A stretch of DNA of 61,338 nt from Thermoplasmatota archaeon (GCA_029259115.1 JAPDJO010000051.1:1-61338); one strand, 5' to 3'; counted from the first letter of the stretch, positions 7,758 through 17,873 are shown. Numbers and translations: made by a program. Notes: a model not told the origin generated them from the sequence alone.

Positions 7758-9113
7758 ATGAGGGTACTTGCTATACTATCTGTGTGCTTCTTGCTCTTGG
7801 GTTGTATATCCCAAGTGGCGTCAGCCGCAGGGCATTATGTAGACAAGATAAATCGTCAGGGGAGTAGTAACTCTACATCTAATAGTATTGGTAGAAATTA
7901 CAGAGCTGTAATTATCGGAATTTCTGATTATCCTGGAACTCAAAACGATTTATCAACACCTGTTAAAAGTGCATTGGCTATAAAGAGTTGTCTAGAAAGG
8001 GGAAGTAGTTATTATACTGTAAAACTTTTAACTGATGGTTCGGCAACTCTAAGCAACGTGAGAAATGCCCTAGATTGGCTCAAAAGTAAGGCGGATGAAA
8101 ATGATATATCCTTTGTGTACTACTGTGGCCACGGGTCTCAAGTGGAAACAAAGAATCGCCGACAAGAAGGAGACAGTATGGACGAGTGTCTATTCCTATA
8201 CGATGATATAATGCGAGATGATGAGTTTGTAGAGAGGTTGCTAGATATAAAAGGCATAGTGTTTGTCATCCTTGATTGTTGCAAGAGTGCAGGTTTTCAA
8301 GATGATCTGGAATACAGATATGATAAAGATAAGGGACTTTGGGAAGAAACAAAGGTATTCATGGTAACCGCGTTTACTGAAAATCAACTTCATTATGAAA
8401 TACCAGTACTTGGATACGGTCTGCTTTCTTTCCACATAATCGGCACGATGTCTCAAGATCCCGATAATGATGGATCCATAACAATAGATGAGATATATAT
8501 GCTAGCAGGAGAGAATTTTAAAAGAGCGAAGGAAGTTTTTGGTATCAGTTACGAAGGTGAAGTTAATATATACCCCCGCAGGGGGACGAATCACTATTAT
8601 GATTACATGGATACTCCCATAATCAAAGGCTTCAGAAATAAAAGTCCTTGGTTATCAGATCTTTCCATAAGCACCCGTCGTGGAAAATGTGAGTTAGACC
8701 TGAGAATGATTGATCTCGACAAGAACAAAATGAAAATATTCGTGTATTGGGGAGATGGAGAAGGGGAATGGTATGGCCCCTACAGAAGTTACGAGGATGT
8801 TTCCATATCTCATTACTACGATAGGTATGACGATTACAAGATAGGGATTGTCATAAGGGATTCGCATGGAGCAATAAGTATGTGGGAGATCAAGGAGGTC
8901 TCTATTGATAATAAGGATATTACTAAAAATGCAACTGTTAATCCAATAAAAAATGTTCACTCCGAAGAGAAGAAGCATCATAACTCCGTTAAACCGAGAT
9001 TTCATAGAAGAGTGGAAATTTTTAGGCATGGCTCTCTACTACGTTTGATAAAGAATAGACATATCGATATTATCTCTGACATACGGAAATGGATTGATAG
9101 AAACCGATGGTAA
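7758..9113 (+). CDS. Secreted caspase-like (clan CD, C14-type) peptidase with PKD-like domain
   Basis: The 451-residue protein begins with a signal peptide (hydrophobic residues 4-16, then LLGC, a possible lipobox, and a possible ASA cleavage site at about 21-23). The caspase-like domain spans about residues 45-260: YRAVIIGISDYPG, catalytic His125 in YCGHGSQ, and Cys174-Cys175 in ILDCCKSAG, like the DCCHSG of metacaspases. A Ca-loop-like DPDNDGSITIDEIY follows. The part after residue 300 contains YWGDGEGEWYGPY, resembling the PKD-type repeats of the protein at 18410. It acts outside the cell or at its surface. Peptidase activity is inferred from the intact His/Cys dyad. ATG 7758 is preferred over 7686, which lies upstream of the TATA box. 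Confidence 0.82.
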   Translation: MRVLAILSVCFLLLGCISQVASAAGHYVDKINRQGSSNSTSNSIGRNYRAVIIGISDYPGTQNDLSTPVKSALAIKSCLERGSSYYTVKLLTDGSATLSNVRNALDWLKSKADENDISFVYYCGHGSQVETKNRRQEGDSMDECLFLYDDIMRDDEFVERLLDIKGIVFVILDCCKSAGFQDDLEYRYDKDKGLWEETKVFMVTAFTENQLHYEIPVLGYGLLSFHIIGTMSQDPDNDGSITIDEIYMLAGENFKRAKEVFGISYEGEVNIYPRRGTNHYYDYMDTPIIKGFRNKSPWLSDLSISTRRGKCELDLRMIDLDKNKMKIFVYWGDGEGEWYGPYRSYEDVSISHYYDRYDDYKIGIVIRDSHGAISMWEIKEVSIDNKDITKNATVNPIKNVHSEEKKHHNSVKPRFHRRVEIFRHGSLLRLIKNRHIDIISDIRKWIDRNRW

Positions 9114-9156
9114 AGCTTTTCTCCTCTCATCTTTTTTGTGATGATTCCAGCAACAT

Positions 9157-9166
9157 TTTAATATAA
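9157..9166 (+). promoter_or_regulatory. TATA box of ppsA
   Basis: TTTAATATAA lies about 46-55 bases before ATG 9212, with the ribosome-binding site GGAAGGGGG at 9197-9205. The leader would be roughly 25 bases. Confidence 0.5.
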
Positions 9167-9211
9167 CCTGTTTTATCTGGGTTGTCTAAGCGATGTGGAA
9201 GGGGGTTTAAC

Positions 9212-11620
9212 ATGGAGGAAGTGTTCATAAAATGGTTTGATGAGCTTGGGATGAAGGATGTTCCTCTGGTAGGGGGAAAGAATGCCTCTCTTGGAGAGAT
9301 GATTAGAAATCTATCGAGTAAAGGAGTGAACGTTCCAAATGGTTTTGCAATAACCGCCTATGCGTACAAATATACAATAGAGAAAGCTGGAATAGATAAG
9401 AAGATAAGAGAGATTTTGAAAGATTTGGATACTCATGACGTAAAAAATCTTGCAGAGAGAGGAGAAAAGATAAGAAATTTGATTAGAAATACTTCTCTTC
9501 CAAAAGAGCTTGAAGACGAGATAAGAAAATATTACAGAGAACTGGAAAAGATGTATGGAAAGAATGTAGATGTTGCTGTCAGGAGCAGTGCAACAGCCGA
9601 AGATCTTCCGGATGCGAGTTTTGCTGGTCAGCAGGAAACTTTTCTCAACGTTAGGGGAGAAGAGGAGCTTATAGAGAAAGTAAAGGAATGTTTTGCTTCT
9701 CTATTCACAAATAGAGCGATATCATACCGAGAAGACAAGGGGTTTGATCATTTTAGCGTGTATCTCTCTGTTGGTGTGCAGAAGATGGTGAGGTCTGATC
9801 TTGCAAGCTCTGGGGTTATGTTCACTCTAGACACGGAAAGTGGGTTCAAAGATGTTGTATACATAACTGGAGCTTATGGTCTTGGGGAAAATGTTGTTCA
9901 AGGTAAAGTTAATCCCGATCAATTCTATGTTTTCAAACCTACTTTGAAAAAGGGATTTAGGCCTATAATAGAGAAGAAATTGGGAACAAAGGATAAAAAG
10001 TTGATATATGGAGAACAAGGCGGAACCGTGGAAGTTGATGTCGATCCAGAGGACAGGAAGAAATTTGTCCTTAATGATGATGAGATATTAAAGCTTGCCG
10101 AGTGGGCATGCATCATAGAAGAGCATTATGGCAAGCCCATGGATATAGAATGGGCAAAGGATGGAATAACTGGAGAGCTCTTTATAGTCCAAGCGAGACC
10201 TGAGACTGTACATTCTCAGAAGAGTTATGCGACAGTGGAAACCTATATTCTGGAAGAGAAGGGTAAACTTCTTTTGGAGGGAGAGGCGGTTGGCACAAAG
10301 ATAGGTCAGGGAGAGGTCAATGTTATAGAGGATGCAAAGGATATTCACAAGTTCAAGAAGGGGCAGGTTTTGGTAACAGATATGACAGACCCTGATTGGG
10401 AACCTATAATGAAGATTGCATCAGCTATCGTTACAAACAGAGGAGGAAGGACCTGTCATGCAGCAATCGTATCGAGAGAACTTGGGATACCTTGTGTTAT
10501 AGGTACAGGAAATGCAACAGAGGTTCTGAAAAATGGCCAAAAAGTTACCGTGGATTGCTCTGAAGGTATCGGTAGGATATACGACGGATTGCTGAAATTT
10601 AAGGTAGAGAAACTTGATCTCGAGAAGCTTCCGAGAACAAAGACAAAGATCATGATGAATGTTGGTGTTCCTGAAAAGGCATTCTCTCAAGGGATGATAC
10701 CGAATGATGGCGTTGGCTTAGCCAGGGAAGAATTCATAATAAACTCTTACATAGGGATACATCCTCTCGCTCTGATAGAATACGAAAAACTCAAGGAGAA
10801 AGCAAAAGAGGATGAGAAGATAGCAGAGGTTGTCAAGATTATAGAAGAGAGAACTTATGGCTATGAGAATAAAGCAGACTTCTTCGTCGATATGCTCGCC
10901 AGAGGAATAGCAAGGATATCTGCAGCATTCTATCCAAACGATGTGATAGTCAGACTTTCTGATTTCAAGAGTAACGAATATGCGAATCTGATTGGAGGAT
11001 TTTTGTATGAGCCCAAAGAGCACAATCCGATGATAGGTTGGAGAGGCGCATCGAGATACTACGATGAGAAATTCAAGCCAGCGTTTGCTTTGGAGTGTAA
11101 GGCTATAAAGAAGGTCAGGGACGAGATGGGACTTACGAATGTAAAGGTTATGATACCATTCTGTAGAACGCCAGAGGAGGGTAAAAAAGTCATAGAAGTG
11201 ATGAAGGAATTTGGTCTGAAACAAGGAGAGAATGGACTAGAAGTCTATGTTATGTGCGAGATACCATCAAACGTTATCTTAGCAGATAAGTTTGCAGAAA
11301 TCTTCGATGGATTTAGCATAGGATCAAATGATCTAACACAACTAACTTTGGGGCTGGATAGAGACTCTGATCTTGTTGCTCATCTCTTCGATGAAAGGAA
11401 CGAGGCTGTAAAAAGGCTTGTAAAGCAAGTGATAGAAGTAGCTCACTCCCATAAACCAAGGAGAAAGGTCGGGATATGTGGTCAGGCTCCCAGCGATTTT
11501 CCTGAGTTCGCAGAATTTTTAGTCGAGTGTGGCATAGATTCGATGTCCCTGAATCCTGATGTTGTCGTAAAAACGAGGTTGTTGGTTGCAGACGTTGAAA
11601 AGAGACTCGGAATAAGCTAA
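9212..11620 (+). CDS. ppsA: Phosphoenolpyruvate synthase
   Basis: PEP synthase (pyruvate, water dikinase), 802 residues, full length for the family. The N-terminal ATP-grasp domain shows VGGKNASLGEMI and VAVRSSATAEDLPDASFAGQQETFLNV; the phosphohistidine domain has GGRTCHAAIVSRELGIPCVIG with the swivelling His at about residue 416; the C-terminal PEP domain ends with GSNDLTQLTLGLDRDS and CGQAPSD. It makes PEP from pyruvate for gluconeogenesis, or works in reverse in some archaea. With the FBP aldolase/phosphatase at 39.9 kb it supports a gluconeogenic route. ATG 9212 is set by the GGAAGGGGG site; the gene converges with the amidohydrolase and overlaps it by 4 bases. Confidence 0.96.
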   Translation: MEEVFIKWFDELGMKDVPLVGGKNASLGEMIRNLSSKGVNVPNGFAITAYAYKYTIEKAGIDKKIREILKDLDTHDVKNLAERGEKIRNLIRNTSLPKELEDEIRKYYRELEKMYGKNVDVAVRSSATAEDLPDASFAGQQETFLNVRGEEELIEKVKECFASLFTNRAISYREDKGFDHFSVYLSVGVQKMVRSDLASSGVMFTLDTESGFKDVVYITGAYGLGENVVQGKVNPDQFYVFKPTLKKGFRPIIEKKLGTKDKKLIYGEQGGTVEVDVDPEDRKKFVLNDDEILKLAEWACIIEEHYGKPMDIEWAKDGITGELFIVQARPETVHSQKSYATVETYILEEKGKLLLEGEAVGTKIGQGEVNVIEDAKDIHKFKKGQVLVTDMTDPDWEPIMKIASAIVTNRGGRTCHAAIVSRELGIPCVIGTGNATEVLKNGQKVTVDCSEGIGRIYDGLLKFKVEKLDLEKLPRTKTKIMMNVGVPEKAFSQGMIPNDGVGLAREEFIINSYIGIHPLALIEYEKLKEKAKEDEKIAEVVKIIEERTYGYENKADFFVDMLARGIARISAAFYPNDVIVRLSDFKSNEYANLIGGFLYEPKEHNPMIGWRGASRYYDEKFKPAFALECKAIKKVRDEMGLTNVKVMIPFCRTPEEGKKVIEVMKEFGLKQGENGLEVYVMCEIPSNVILADKFAEIFDGFSIGSNDLTQLTLGLDRDSDLVAHLFDERNEAVKRLVKQVIEVAHSHKPRRKVGICGQAPSDFPEFAEFLVECGIDSMSLNPDVVVKTRLLVADVEKRLGIS

Positions 11621-12648
11621 ATGCTCCAGTAATCTGAGAGGATTCTCTTCAGCTCCTTTATCCTTTCTATCGTTATCTCCAATTTCGTGTCAGGTATGTC
11701 CTCTTCTCTTACAATTTCCTCTACACCAAGCAAACCGCAAACTATGTTATAGTAGGATTTTACACTGGCATCACTATTGTATCCACCTCCGAATAGCACC
11801 AAAAGTTTGTTACATGTCTTCTCGCTCAGTTTCTTTATCTCTCTTGCAAAGTAGAAATAAATTGGATATGTGAGAAGGATATCCGCAAGCGGATCGCTGT
11901 GATGTGTATCAACTCCAGACTGATATATGATAATATCTGGTTTGAATTGTAGAACTATATCTGGTACAATTTCATCGAAAGCTCTCTTGTAACTTTCGTT
12001 TCCAGATCCTGGAAGAAAAGGGAGATTTATCGTGTAGCCTTTGCCTTCGTTTTCTCCAATCTCTTCAATGAATCCGCTTCCAGGATAGAGAGTTCTTCCG
12101 TCCTGATGGAAAGATATCAAAAGTACATCTGGGTCTTTGTAGTATATGTATTGCGTACCATTTGCATGGTGGACATCTAAATCTATGACTGCGAATTTCT
12201 TCACGCGATATCTATTTCTTAAGTACTCTATAGTTACAGCTATATCATTGAAAAAGCAGAAGCCAGATGATGCATCTCTCGATGCATGGTGAAAGCCGCC
12301 TAAAGGGTTTATAGATATTTTCGAATCTTTAAGTAAAGATTCTCCTCCTTCCTTGCTACCTCCGCATGCCAAAGATGCTATTTCAAATATTCCTCTTGGA
12401 GCTGGTGTGTCTATCGAAAGATATCCGCCTATTCTGCTAAGAAATCTCACCTTTTCTATGTACTCTCTAGTGTGTACTCTTAGAAGATCTTTTTCTTCGC
12501 ATGGTTTCGGTTCTTTAATTTCTAAATATCTGTCTATTTTACGCTTCTTTAAGAAATTCAAGGTTCTTCTCGGTTTGTCTCCTATAAGTGGATGATTCTC
12601 TCCCAGATCGTATTCGTTGTATCTCTCGTGATAGTAGAACTTTATCAT
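11617..12648 (-). CDS. Histone deacetylase-like amidohydrolase (AcuC/HDAC family)
   Basis: This 343-residue protein has the HDAC fold signatures: HPLIGDKPRR at the N-terminus, GGFHHASRDASSGFCFFND (active-site His pair), VIDLDVHHANGTQYI (metal-binding Asp and His), SGVDTHHSDPLADI (second metal Asp) and LLVLFGGGYN near the end. All expected metal and catalytic residues are present. In archaea and bacteria such enzymes remove acetyl groups from proteins or small amides such as polyamines. It overlaps the ppsA end by 4 bases tail to tail. The substrate is unknown; an acetylpolyamine substrate is possible. Confidence 0.9.
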   Translation of the reverse strand: MIKFYYHERYNEYDLGENHPLIGDKPRRTLNFLKKRKIDRYLEIKEPKPCEEKDLLRVHTREYIEKVRFLSRIGGYLSIDTPAPRGIFEIASLACGGSKEGGESLLKDSKISINPLGGFHHASRDASSGFCFFNDIAVTIEYLRNRYRVKKFAVIDLDVHHANGTQYIYYKDPDVLLISFHQDGRTLYPGSGFIEEIGENEGKGYTINLPFLPGSGNESYKRAFDEIVPDIVLQFKPDIIIYQSGVDTHHSDPLADILLTYPIYFYFAREIKKLSEKTCNKLLVLFGGGYNSDASVKSYYNIVCGLLGVEEIVREEDIPDTKLEITIERIKELKRILSDYWSI

Positions 12649-12704
12649 GATCTTAGCAAGATAAAATCTTTTTATTATCTTTTTCTTTCATCTGTTGTGT
12701 GGAT

Positions 12705-13238
12705 ATGAAGGAATTTCCTTTGATCTATGTTAAGAATGGTAAAATCATTGATGAAGATGGAAGAAAAATTATGGATTGGAAAGAAAAGGCGGATAGATTT
12801 GCAGAGATATATATCATGGATCTCGATGGGATAGAAAGGAACGAGCCGAATCTGGATTTTTATCAATCTATTTACAAGAAGAAGTGGATAGATGCATTTC
12901 CAAGGAAATTCGAAGATGTTATGGATTTGGTGGTTGCTGGAGGGAACAAGATAGTTATCAGAGAGGGGTTTGATGATAGAGATACCGATAGAGTATTTGA
13001 TGAAGTCGATGTCGAGCTGTATCTATCTTTATCCAAAGATTGCTCATTGAAACATTACAATTGGAATGGTTTTGTTTACCTCTTGAACAGGAAGATGAAC
13101 TTCGAAGTGAAGGAGTTCTTATCAGAGTTATCCAACGTCTTCATAATAGCCAGGCGCAAAGAATATATCGATTTTGATTGGGCTGATGAGAACAAAATTG
13201 ATGGTGTTGCTTACCCTTTGTGGGAGATGGAAGCATGA
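12705..13238 (+). CDS. HisA/HisF-related TIM-barrel-like protein, shortened
   Basis: The 177-residue protein opens with FPLIYVKNGKIIDED and has YIMDLDGIERNEPNLDFYQSI followed by AFPRKFEDVMDLVVAGGNKIVIREG, an order of elements like the first half of HisA-type isomerases (vDLdG, then an AG...vv strand). The second half is divergent and the protein is shorter than the roughly 220-250 residues of intact HisA. Catalytic activity is doubtful. GTG 12699 is an alternative start. Its TGA overlaps the next ATG (ATGA at 13235), so it is translated with the DUF2240 gene. The HisA relationship is a motif-level guess. Confidence 0.55.
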   Translation: MKEFPLIYVKNGKIIDEDGRKIMDWKEKADRFAEIYIMDLDGIERNEPNLDFYQSIYKKKWIDAFPRKFEDVMDLVVAGGNKIVIREGFDDRDTDRVFDEVDVELYLSLSKDCSLKHYNWNGFVYLLNRKMNFEVKEFLSELSNVFIIARRKEYIDFDWADENKIDGVAYPLWEMEA

Positions 13239-13711
13239 TAGAGGATGCAAAGAGAGTGATAGCATTTGTGTTTGAAAGATTGGGAAAAAGAGGTGTTTCC
13301 CCATCTGATTTTTATCTCACCCTATCAATGGATCTTAGATGGTGCTCTGTAGAGAAAGCAAAGAGATTCTTAAGATATGCGATGGATAAAAAGTTAATAT
13401 CAAATATAGAGGGGAAGCTCTTTCCAAATTTTCCTCTCGAAGATATAGAGATTCCTTTTGGATTCAGACCTAAGATCTTTGATGAGATAGAGGTTGAAGA
13501 AGAGCTCAAGGATAGAATAGTCCACTGGATATCTGAAAATACTGGTAAAGGTATAGATGAGGTGTGGAGAGAGGTTGAAAGTATTTCAGCAGAAAAATCT
13601 CTCAATCTTGAAGTATCAGCTTTATTCTATGCAAACAAACTGGGTTTAGATGTCTCCAGTTATGCGGATGAGGTCAAGAAATTCCTAGAAAGTGAAGGAG
13701 TAAAGGGATAA
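13235..13711 (+). CDS. DUF2240 family archaeal protein
   Basis: The 158-residue protein matches the archaeal DUF2240 pattern: an N-terminal winged-helix-like part (SDFYLTLSMDLRWCSVEKAKRFLRYAMDKKLI), then FPNFPLEDIEIPFGFRPK and a helical C-terminal half. The role is unknown. ATG 13235 lies in an ATGA overlap with the upstream HisA-like gene; the longer frame from 13220 is unlikely. The last 38 bases overlap the end of the convergent transporter gene. Confidence 0.8.
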   Translation: MIEDAKRVIAFVFERLGKRGVSPSDFYLTLSMDLRWCSVEKAKRFLRYAMDKKLISNIEGKLFPNFPLEDIEIPFGFRPKIFDEIEVEEELKDRIVHWISENTGKGIDEVWREVESISAEKSLNLEVSALFYANKLGLDVSSYADEVKKFLESEGVKG

Positions 13712-14975
13712 GCAGAATGCCCATACAACTACTTCGCCTTGCTCCGAGGAAGATTGGCAATAAGCCTATGGATGCCCCAACTAATAGAATGACAATTCCT
13801 ATGGTTCCAGAGAAGGCTAGAACGAGAAGAAGAATAAAGATGATGCTGATTTTTATCATGCTCTGATAAGATATTCTTCCCATCCTTTTAGCTATTGTTT
13901 TGCCAAGATAGCATGTTAAAGGGAATGATAGGGATGTAGATATCACGATCGGAATCAGGAGATAAACCAAGCTGTAGGGAGGTAAGATGTTACTCCATCT
14001 ATCTGGTCTTATTAGATTGTTAACAATTACAGCCACTCCGCTTCTTGCTTTCTGTATTATGAAAAGATTTGCTATTGTAGCTATTGCTGCAGATGTGTTC
14101 ACAGAAGATAATGTTATTATTGTTTGTTTCTCATCTGTTCTTCCTCTAAAAACCAGAGCAATTATCGTTCCTATAGCTGTAGTTATTCCCGGTACTATTG
14201 ATACAAAGATGCCAGATAATGTTCCTGTAATTGTAGAGATTATTGAGGACTTCTTTTCCGATTCTGTAAGTTCTGGCTCGATGACAGCTTGAGATTTTAT
14301 CTCTGTTCTGGATATGAATGAGGATATCAGTGTAGAGAATCCAAAGAGACCTGCCAGAGCAGGGAAAAGAGGGGTTGATGGGAAATCTATCAAAGGATTT
14401 AGTGGCAGTTTTAGTACTACCATTCCGTATACTCCTGATAAGATCAAGACAGTAACAGAGATTACCATTGCTTTCTTTGTTTTCTCTGTTAGGACCATTA
14501 TCGCTATCACCGCTATCAAAATCCATGGCATCAGGCTCTTAAGATCCTGATACAGATTTAGAGGATCTGCCAATAGAAATTTGATAGGTACTAGAAGAGA
14601 TAGAGTGAGTACAGCTGATCCAAAGCTTCCGATTGCAGATAGAACTATAGCTTCATATCCTCTGCCTTTGAGCAATAGAGAGTGGGCAGGTAGCAAAGTT
14701 AGAGCAACGTCTTCTTCCGGCGCCCCAAGGAACGTCGCTGGAATTATATTTGAGAAAGTACTTGCTATGTATGCAGAGACAATCGTTGAAGAGATCATCA
14801 ATGGAACGAGTATCGGCTCTATTCCGAGATATTCTGATAGGCTCCAAAACATTGTTTGAATTGAAAGTAGGAGCAGAGAGGTAGTATTTATATGCATTCC
14901 TGGAACGAGAGAGATTATCAATCCTATCAAAAACCCAAGTAGGGAAAAGATAAAGATGTAAAGAATCTCAATCAA
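13674..14975 (-). CDS. TctA/DUF112-type membrane transporter
   Basis: This 433-residue integral membrane protein has about ten hydrophobic helices and the internal duplication typical of the tripartite tricarboxylate transporter permease (TctA, DUF112) family: GLIISLVPGMHINTTSLLL near residue 17 and GIFVSIVPGITTAIGTIIA near residue 260, each carrying the VPG motif. The APEEDVALTLLPAHSLLLKGRGYEA stretch is typical of the archaeal branch. No TctB or TctC gene is nearby, which is usual in archaea. The solute is unknown. It shares 8 bases with the OB-fold gene upstream, indicating co-transcription. Confidence 0.85.
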   Translation of the reverse strand: MIEILYIFIFSLLGFLIGLIISLVPGMHINTTSLLLLSIQTMFWSLSEYLGIEPILVPLMISSTIVSAYIASTFSNIIPATFLGAPEEDVALTLLPAHSLLLKGRGYEAIVLSAIGSFGSAVLTLSLLVPIKFLLADPLNLYQDLKSLMPWILIAVIAIMVLTEKTKKAMVISVTVLILSGVYGMVVLKLPLNPLIDFPSTPLFPALAGLFGFSTLISSFISRTEIKSQAVIEPELTESEKKSSIISTITGTLSGIFVSIVPGITTAIGTIIALVFRGRTDEKQTIITLSSVNTSAAIATIANLFIIQKARSGVAVIVNNLIRPDRWSNILPPYSLVYLLIPIVISTSLSFPLTCYLGKTIAKRMGRISYQSMIKISIIFILLLVLAFSGTIGIVILLVGASIGLLPIFLGARRSSCMGILLIPLLLHFLGIS

Positions 14976-15576
14976 TCCTTTCCACCTCTACAGATAAGAT
15001 GTAATAGGAGAGTTTATTGGGATTGTAGAGAAATTTTCCCTTTAACCAGATCTTATCTCCCTTGGATATGTTTCTATTTCCTATCAAAGGATCTGTTACT
15101 CTTATTCTGTGATCGTTGTCTTCTATCTCCATAAAATCTTCTTCCAGTTTCCTCACATATCCTGATACATTGACATAGCTGTTGAGATATTTCTTGGGAT
15201 TCTTTGCTAGTTGCCAGATCTTTACTTCTACAACTCTACTCTCTAACTTGGAAATTTTATCCGCAACTATCTCAAGTTCCTCTCTGTATCTCTGCACTCT
15301 TCCAACAACCTCGACTCTATCGCCAACAAAAACATCCTTTTCCCCATATGCAAATATCTTCCCCTCTCCACTCTCATCAACTAAAGTCATTATTGTGTTT
15401 CCTCCTGACGTGATATCAATATCTACGATTGTTCCTTCAGCGAGTACAACATCTCCTTCGTGCTTTTCCAAATCTTCAAGATAGGTCTTCTCTGGACTGA
15501 CAAAGCTAGAAAGTATAAACAAAAGAACAAGACCAGAAACAGCAAAAATTGTTGATATTTCTACTCTCCTCATCAT
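14968..15576 (-). CDS. Membrane-anchored protein with tandem OB-fold domains
   Basis: The 202-residue protein has one N-terminal transmembrane or signal-anchor segment (residues 8-26) followed by two OB-fold-like domains: [15 protein letters not shown]...[27 protein letters not shown] and [20 protein letters not shown]...[14 protein letters not shown]. Such domains outside the membrane usually bind oligosaccharides or nucleic acid. It is the first gene of a two-gene unit with the TctA-type transporter and diverges from cdc48. The specific function is unknown. Confidence 0.75.
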   Translation of the reverse strand: MMRRVEISTIFAVSGLVLLFILSSFVSPEKTYLEDLEKHEGDVVLAEGTIVDIDITSGGNTIMTLVDESGEGKIFAYGEKDVFVGDRVEVVGRVQRYREELEIVADKISKLESRVVEVKIWQLAKNPKKYLNSYVNVSGYVRKLEEDFMEIEDNDHRIRVTDPLIGNRNISKGDKIWLKGKFLYNPNKLSYYILSVEVERID

Positions 15577-15597
15577 CGAAATTTAATGATAGAAAGA

Positions 15598-15604
15598 TTT
15601 ATAT
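15598..15604 (+). promoter_or_regulatory. TATA box of cdc48
   Basis: TTTATAT lies 39-45 bases before ATG 15643, with GAGGGAGA just ahead of the start as the ribosome-binding site. This favours ATG 15643 over the upstream ATG 15586, which would precede the promoter. Confidence 0.6.
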
Positions 15605-15642
15605 CCATATGGCTTTATGGTGTCTCGATTTCGAGGGAGATC

Positions 15643-17856
15643 ATGACAAAGACAAAAGAAGTCTACCTTAAGGTTGCTGAGGCATTCCAGCAAGATGTTG
15701 GTTATGGAAGAGCTAGAATAGATACCCAAACTAGGATAGAGCTGGATCTGGCTATAGGAGATATCGTAGAGATTGAGGGAGAGAAGGTTACCGCTGCTAC
15801 AGTATGGAGGGCACATCCAAGTGATGAAGGGAAGAACATCATTAGGATAGATAATCTGACTAGGAAAAATGCAAAGGTTTCTATAGGGGATTCCGTAAAA
15901 GTTAGGAAAGCCGAGGTCAAAGAGGCTCAAGAAGTTACGATGGCTCCTCTCATCTCTGAGGGGCAAAGAATAGAGTTTGGCATAGGTATAGAAAATCTTG
16001 TCAGAAGAGGTTTATTGAGAAGACCCGTGGTAAAAGGAGATACGGTTATCGTTCCAGGCATCGCTCTCTTTGGTAGTGCTTTACCTTTTGGTATAGTAAA
16101 TACGGTTCCAAAAGGTGTGGTTGTTATAACAGAGGAGACAAAATTGATCGTGAAAGAAGAGGCGCCTTCTCTCAGAGAGCTTGAGGCTCCAAGAGTTAGT
16201 TACGAAGACATAGGAGGATTGAAGGAGGAGCTGAGGAAAGTAAGAGAGATGATAGAACTTCCTCTAAAACACCCAGAACTATTTGATAGATTGGGTATAG
16301 ATCCACCTAAAGGTGTTCTGCTATATGGTCCTCCAGGCACAGGGAAAACACTTATAGCCAAAGCAGTGGCAAATGAGAGTGGTGCTAATTTCTATGCTAT
16401 AAATGGCCCAGAGATAATGAGTAAATTCTATGGTCAGAGTGAGGAAAACCTCAGAAAGGTCTTTGAAGAAGCAGAAAAAAATGCCCCAGCAATAATTTTC
16501 ATTGACGAGATCGATGCCATAGCTCCGAAGAGAAGCGAGGTTCATGGAGAGGTTGAAAGAAGGGTGGTCTCTCAACTTTTAACTCTTCTTGATGGTCTCA
16601 AAGGTAGGGGAAAGGTAATTGTAATAGCCGCAACCAACTTACCAGATGCTATAGATCCCGCTTTGAGGAGGCCTGGGAGATTTGATAGGGAGATAAGGAT
16701 TGGCGTACCTGATAGAAATGGAAGGAAGGAAATTTTACAGATTCATACTCGAAGCATGCCAAAGAGTGAAGATGTTGACCTTGATTATCTCGCAGATGTT
16801 ACTCATGGTTTCGTTGGAGCTGATCTTGCTGCTCTTGCTAGAGAGGCAGCGATGAATGCATTGAGAAGATATCTGCCGGAGATTGATTTGGAGAAGCCTA
16901 TACCAGCAGAAGTACTAGAGAAGATGGTTGTAACGATGGATGACTTCAAAAATGCATTGAAAGGTATAGAGCCTTCAGCTATAAGAGAGTTCTTTGTCGA
17001 GGTTCCAAAGGTAACATGGGATGATGTTGGTGGATTAGAGAATGTAAAACAGGCTTTGATAGAAGCTGTAGAGTGGCCTATAACAAGACCAGATTCCTTC
17101 AAAAGGTTAGGAATAAGACCACCCAGAGGAATTCTTCTATATGGTCCTCCTGGAACTGGGAAGACCTTAATTGCTAAGGCTGTGGCAAACGAGAGCAATG
17201 CTAATTTCCTATCTATAAAAGGTCCTGAGATATTCAGCAAATGGGTTGGGGAAAGTGAGAAAGCTATAAGGGAATTATTCAAGAGAGCAAAACAGGTTGC
17301 ACCTACAGTTGTATTCCTAGATGAACTGGATGCAATAGCTCCGAGGAGAGGATCTTACGAAGGTTCTCATGTTACAGAGAGTGTTGTCAATCAGCTTTTA
17401 ACGAGCATAGATGGTTTGGAGAGTATGGAAGGCGTTGTTGTCATAGGAGCTACGAACAGGCCAGACATAATAGATCCTGGTTTACTGAGACCAGGAAGAT
17501 TTGACAGACTCATACTTGTTCCGGCGCCAGACAAAAAGGCTAGATTAGAAATTTTCAAGATTCATACCAAAAACATGCCCCTAGCTGAAGACGTAGATCT
17601 AGAAGAACTCGCTGAAAGAACAGAAGGATACTCTGGAGCTGACATAGAATCTCTGTGTAGAGAGGCAGCGATGAATGCATTGAGGAAAGATATGGATGTA
17701 AAGAAAGTTACGTTGGAGAACTTTGAAGAGGCTTTCAAGGTTGTAAAGGGATCGATAACCAAAGAGATGATGGACTACTACAAGAGGTTTGAAGAGGAGT
17801 TAGGAAAGAGATTGGCCAAAAAGGATAAAAGGGAATTGGAGATTCAATATCTATAA
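15643..17856 (+). CDS. cdc48: CDC48/VCP/VAT family AAA+ ATPase
   Basis: A 737-residue hexameric unfoldase. The N-domain (double-psi barrel, [19 protein letters not shown], residues 6-90) is followed by two AAA modules with Walker A GPPGTGKT at about residues 229 and 502, Walker [13 protein letters not shown] and [12 protein letters not shown], and arginine-finger [10 protein letters not shown] and [10 protein letters not shown] segments. It unfolds proteins, often feeding the proteasome. The C-terminus ends IQYL, close to but not a clear HbYX proteasome-docking motif because the residue before Tyr is Gln. The PRC-barrel gene follows after 17 bases. Confidence 0.97.
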   Translation: MTKTKEVYLKVAEAFQQDVGYGRARIDTQTRIELDLAIGDIVEIEGEKVTAATVWRAHPSDEGKNIIRIDNLTRKNAKVSIGDSVKVRKAEVKEAQEVTMAPLISEGQRIEFGIGIENLVRRGLLRRPVVKGDTVIVPGIALFGSALPFGIVNTVPKGVVVITEETKLIVKEEAPSLRELEAPRVSYEDIGGLKEELRKVREMIELPLKHPELFDRLGIDPPKGVLLYGPPGTGKTLIAKAVANESGANFYAINGPEIMSKFYGQSEENLRKVFEEAEKNAPAIIFIDEIDAIAPKRSEVHGEVERRVVSQLLTLLDGLKGRGKVIVIAATNLPDAIDPALRRPGRFDREIRIGVPDRNGRKEILQIHTRSMPKSEDVDLDYLADVTHGFVGADLAALAREAAMNALRRYLPEIDLEKPIPAEVLEKMVVTMDDFKNALKGIEPSAIREFFVEVPKVTWDDVGGLENVKQALIEAVEWPITRPDSFKRLGIRPPRGILLYGPPGTGKTLIAKAVANESNANFLSIKGPEIFSKWVGESEKAIRELFKRAKQVAPTVVFLDELDAIAPRRGSYEGSHVTESVVNQLLTSIDGLESMEGVVVIGATNRPDIIDPGLLRPGRFDRLILVPAPDKKARLEIFKIHTKNMPLAEDVDLEELAERTEGYSGADIESLCREAAMNALRKDMDVKKVTLENFEEAFKVVKGSITKEMMDYYKRFEEELGKRLAKKDKRELEIQYL

Positions 17857-17873
17857 TAAAGAGGTGGATTAAA

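Noticed and set aside
8570-8590. CCCCGCAGGGGG hairpin inside the caspase-like gene as a terminator
   Set aside because: It is within an uninterrupted coding frame and has no T tract after it.
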